A DNA stretch of 7,014 bases. It comes from Acidobacteriaceae bacterium (GTDB taxonomy: Bacteria; Acidobacteriota; Terriglobia; Terriglobales; Acidobacteriaceae). Each line of letters starts with the position of its first letter. Position 1 is the first letter of the stretch. The translations under genes were made by a program, and so were the position numbers. Below the pieces are notes generated by a model. The model worked only from the letters and a program-made list of their open reading frames with translations. It did not search any database and was not told where the DNA came from. Below are positions 5,176-7,014 of the stretch, piece after piece. The stretch is taken from positions 7,396-14,409 of the forward strand of contig PKYX01000418.1 of the NCBI GenBank assembly GCA_003132825.1. The letters are read 5' to 3'.

Positions 5176-6000
5176 ATGTCAGAGACGAGGGACGAGTGGA
5201 CCACGCAGCCCTCGATGTTGATGCGTGCGGAGGAGATTCAGGAGCAGATCCAGCAGATCTCCGGCCGCGATCTGCAGTTGTGGTCGATCGTGATCCTGGT
5301 CGTGCTGGTGTTGACGGCGGGTCTGCTGGCGCTGACCATCCCCAACCTGGTGTGGGCGCAAAAGGTCCTCCACGTCGAACAAGGCTACCTGCCGCAACTA
5401 TTTTTCGGACTCATCTCCCTGGTCCTACTGTTTAATATTTATCTCCTGGGACAAAAGCTCACCCTCAATGCTACCCGCCGCGCACTGATCAGCGAACTGG
5501 TGCTGAACGAGCGGCTGGAGAGTCTCTCGCTGATCGATCCGCTGACCCAGTTGCTGAACCGGCGCGCTGTCAATGTGCTCATCCCGAGAGAAGTGGCCCG
5601 CGCCAATCGGCTGGGAGGCAGTCTTACGTTTATGACGGTCGACATCAATCGTTTCCGCTCCATCAACCAGAACTTTGGCAACGCAGAAGGAGACATCGTT
5701 CTGAGCGGGTTCGCCAAGATCCTGAAGGCGGTTTTTCGCGGTGGGGACTTGGTGTTTCGCCACGGCGGGGACGAGTTTTTGATTCTGATGCCGGACACCA
5801 CCGAACAGCAATCGGAATATCCCGTCGAGCGGCTACTGAAAGAAGTGGAACAGTGGAACTTGAGCAGCAAGAAGAGCTATGAAGTGTCGTTCAGCTGGGG
5901 CGTGGCAGCCTATATCACCGGCACCGACTATGCCGAAGTGCTGCGCGTCGTCGATCGAAAGATGTACCAGAAGAAGCACAATCTGACCCCGGTCTTCTAG
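5176..6000 (+). CDS. Membrane-anchored GGDEF diguanylate cyclase
   Basis: The 274-residue protein should make c-di-GMP from two GTP. Two membrane helices lie at about 36-60 and 74-92, joined by a short outside loop; a helical linker (93-118) leads to the GGDEF domain (119-270). Seen there: the DPLTQLLNRR entry at 121-130, metal-ligand Asp 156, guanine-binding Asn 164 and Asp 173, an intact GGDEF at 197-201, the inhibitory I-site R188-x-x-D191 exactly five residues before it, and the closing DRKMYQKK motif. The usual DID is DIN here (N158), a mild change. Catalysis and feedback inhibition therefore look possible. There is no large sensor domain, so input probably comes through the membrane part or from partners. 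ATG 5176 was chosen because GGAGG lies 5 bases upstream; an upstream GTG at 5086 is open but unlikely. The stop overlaps that of the convergent pgl gene. Confidence 0.92.
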   Translation: MSETRDEWTTQPSMLMRAEEIQEQIQQISGRDLQLWSIVILVVLVLTAGLLALTIPNLVWAQKVLHVEQGYLPQLFFGLISLVLLFNIYLLGQKLTLNATRRALISELVLNERLESLSLIDPLTQLLNRRAVNVLIPREVARANRLGGSLTFMTVDINRFRSINQNFGNAEGDIVLSGFAKILKAVFRGGDLVFRHGGDEFLILMPDTTEQQSEYPVERLLKEVEQWNLSSKKSYEVSFSWGVAAYITGTDYAEVLRVVDRKMYQKKHNLTPVF

Positions 6001-6746
6001 AAACTCTGCTTCCGCAGTCCGCCGGCCGCGGCGCGATCGGCTAGCCACACCAGCCTGCCCTCCTCCGGACGCACCCTTTGTGCGGGCAAGTTGCTGTCCG
6101 GGTTCTCGAGCACGTCCTTTAGGATCCGAGCCTTTTCCGCGCCGCTGACCAGAAACATCACGCAGGCGGCATGATTGAGCACGGGAAAAGTGAAGGTGAT
6201 GCGGTCGGTCTTGAACTCCTCCACCCAATTGGCCACCACCAGCTTCTTGGTTTCTCCCAGAGCGAGACTACGGGGAAAAAGAGAAGCGGTGTGGCCGTCC
6301 GGGCCCAGGCCCAGCAGGATCAAATCGAAGCGCGGGAACTCACCCGGCTGCAGGGCAAAAAAAGTGCGCAGAGTCTGCTCGTAAGCGAGGGCGGCGGCCC
6401 CGGCGTCGGTTTCTTCGGAGTGAATCCGGAATACATTCTCCGGGCGCAGCGGGACTTGGGACAGCATGGCTTCGTTTGCCAGGCGGTAGTTGCTGTCGGG
6501 ATGGTCCGGCGGTACATGGCGTTCGTCGCTCCAGAAAAAACAGACTTTGTCCCACGGCATCGTGGCTACGGCGCCTGCGGCGAGCAGCGCGTAGAGGCCG
6601 CGCGGAGTCGATCCGCCCGACAGAGCAACCGAGAAACGTCCCCGGCTCCGCGTGGCTTCTCGGGCCAGGGTGGCGAACTCGGTGGCCGCGGCCTGAAACA
6701 GATCTCGAGCCGTGCCCACGATGCGGATTTCAGCTGGCGGCGCCAT
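5997..6746 (-). CDS. pgl: 6-phosphogluconolactonase
   Basis: The 249-residue protein hydrolyses 6-phosphogluconolactone to 6-phosphogluconate, the second step of the oxidative pentose phosphate pathway, in the cytoplasm. Length fits the DevB-type family. Motifs seen: the phosphate-binding SGGSTPRGLY at 43-52, FFWSDERHVPP at 70-80, SNYRLANEAML at 85-95, and LGLGPDGHTASLFP at 145-158 with the likely catalytic His 152. The start ATG 6746 lies 4 bases after the glk stop codon, so the two form an operon; no clear ribosome-binding site precedes it, which suggests coupled translation from glk. Glucokinase makes glucose-6-phosphate, the substrate of the dehydrogenase that feeds this enzyme; a zwf gene may lie nearby outside the window. 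Its stop codon shares the CTAG at 5997-6000 with the stop of the convergent GGDEF gene. Confidence 0.95.
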   Translation of the reverse strand: MAPPAEIRIVGTARDLFQAAATEFATLAREATRSRGRFSVALSGGSTPRGLYALLAAGAVATMPWDKVCFFWSDERHVPPDHPDSNYRLANEAMLSQVPLRPENVFRIHSEETDAGAAALAYEQTLRTFFALQPGEFPRFDLILLGLGPDGHTASLFPRSLALGETKKLVVANWVEEFKTDRITFTFPVLNHAACVMFLVSGAEKARILKDVLENPDSNLPAQRVRPEEGRLVWLADRAAAGGLRKQSF

Positions 6747-6750
6747 CGTT

Positions 6751-7014
6751 TTAGGCTGCGGATTTCATCGCCGCGCAGCGTGCGGCTCCGAGGAGGGCGG
6801 TCTGATCATTGACCGCGACTCGTACGGGAATCGATTCCAGCAAGGACTGCATGCGCCCCTTCGAAACAAAAGCCTGCATGAACAGCGGGCCGGCCAGCTT
6901 GGGCAGAATCTTGGGGGCGATGCCGCCGGCGATGTAGACCCCTCCGCTGGCTTTGGTCTTCAACGCCAGGTTGCCGGCTTCCGCTCCATAGACGGAGATG
7001 AAGACGCCCAGCGC
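6751..7014 (-). CDS. glk: Glucokinase, C-terminal part (cut by window edge)
   Basis: The last 87 residues of a glucokinase of the Glk family (the E. coli Glk type) are present, and the frame stays open to the window edge. Seen: VYGAEAGNLALK near the start, then SGGVYIAGGIAPKILPKLAG, FVSKGRMQSLLESIPVRVAV, and NDQTALLGAARCA at the end. These match the order of segments known in E. coli Glk (GGNLAL, GGVFIAGGI, FEDKGRF, IPVYLI, GLLG). The enzyme phosphorylates glucose with ATP. The N-terminal ATP- and glucose-binding parts lie outside the window, so completeness cannot be judged. It is followed after 4 bases by pgl and is likely cotranscribed with it from a promoter to the right. Confidence 0.93.
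   Translation of the reverse strand, partial: ALGVFISVYGAEAGNLALKTKASGGVYIAGGIAPKILPKLAGPLFMQAFVSKGRMQSLLESIPVRVAVNDQTALLGAARCAAMKSAA

Noticed and set aside
1349..6000. PilZ, AsmA and GGDEF genes as one c-di-GMP operon
   Set aside because: They lie on different strands with unrelated genes between them, so only a loose functional link can be proposed.

Overview
The window looks like ordinary chromosomal DNA from a GC-rich free-living bacterium. The combination of stand-alone LuxR-type HTH proteins, a GAF protein, a tandem PilZ protein, an AsmA-like protein and a glk-pgl pair, together with the remembered style of the small hypothetical proteins, suggests an acidobacterium (Terriglobia, Koribacter-like). 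That placement is inference from recall; no rRNA or tRNA is present to test it. No mobile element, CRISPR array or recent insertion is visible.

Layout. 1-375 (-): N-terminal part of a GAF-domain protein that runs off the left edge. 391-831: a divergent, gene-free region rich in short inverted repeats. 832-1325 (+): two overlapping genes for DNA-binding-only LuxR/GerE HTH proteins. 1349-2002 (-): tandem PilZ protein, convergent with the HTH pair. 2003-2296: divergent spacer holding a compound hairpin. 2297-2704 (+): uncharacterised 135-aa Cys/His-containing protein, followed by a likely terminator. 2744-4378 (-): AsmA-family inner-membrane-anchored protein. 4578-5027 (+): small two-helix membrane protein. 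5176-6000 (+): membrane-anchored GGDEF diguanylate cyclase with catalytic motif and I-site. 5997-6746 (-): 6-phosphogluconolactonase, whose stop codon overlaps that of the GGDEF gene. 6751-7014 (-): C-terminus of glucokinase, cut by the right edge.

Working together. The clearest functional unit is glk-pgl, which phosphorylates glucose and performs the second step of the oxidative pentose phosphate pathway. A c-di-GMP theme links the GGDEF enzyme (maker) and the PilZ protein (probable receptor), though they lie 3 kb apart on opposite strands and are not an operon. The overlapping HTH pair is probably translated as a unit and its products may act together. I found no clear evidence for a wholly new system. 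The best leads are the HTH pair with its repeat-rich upstream region, the hairpin in the PilZ leader, and the unassigned 135-aa and 149-aa proteins.
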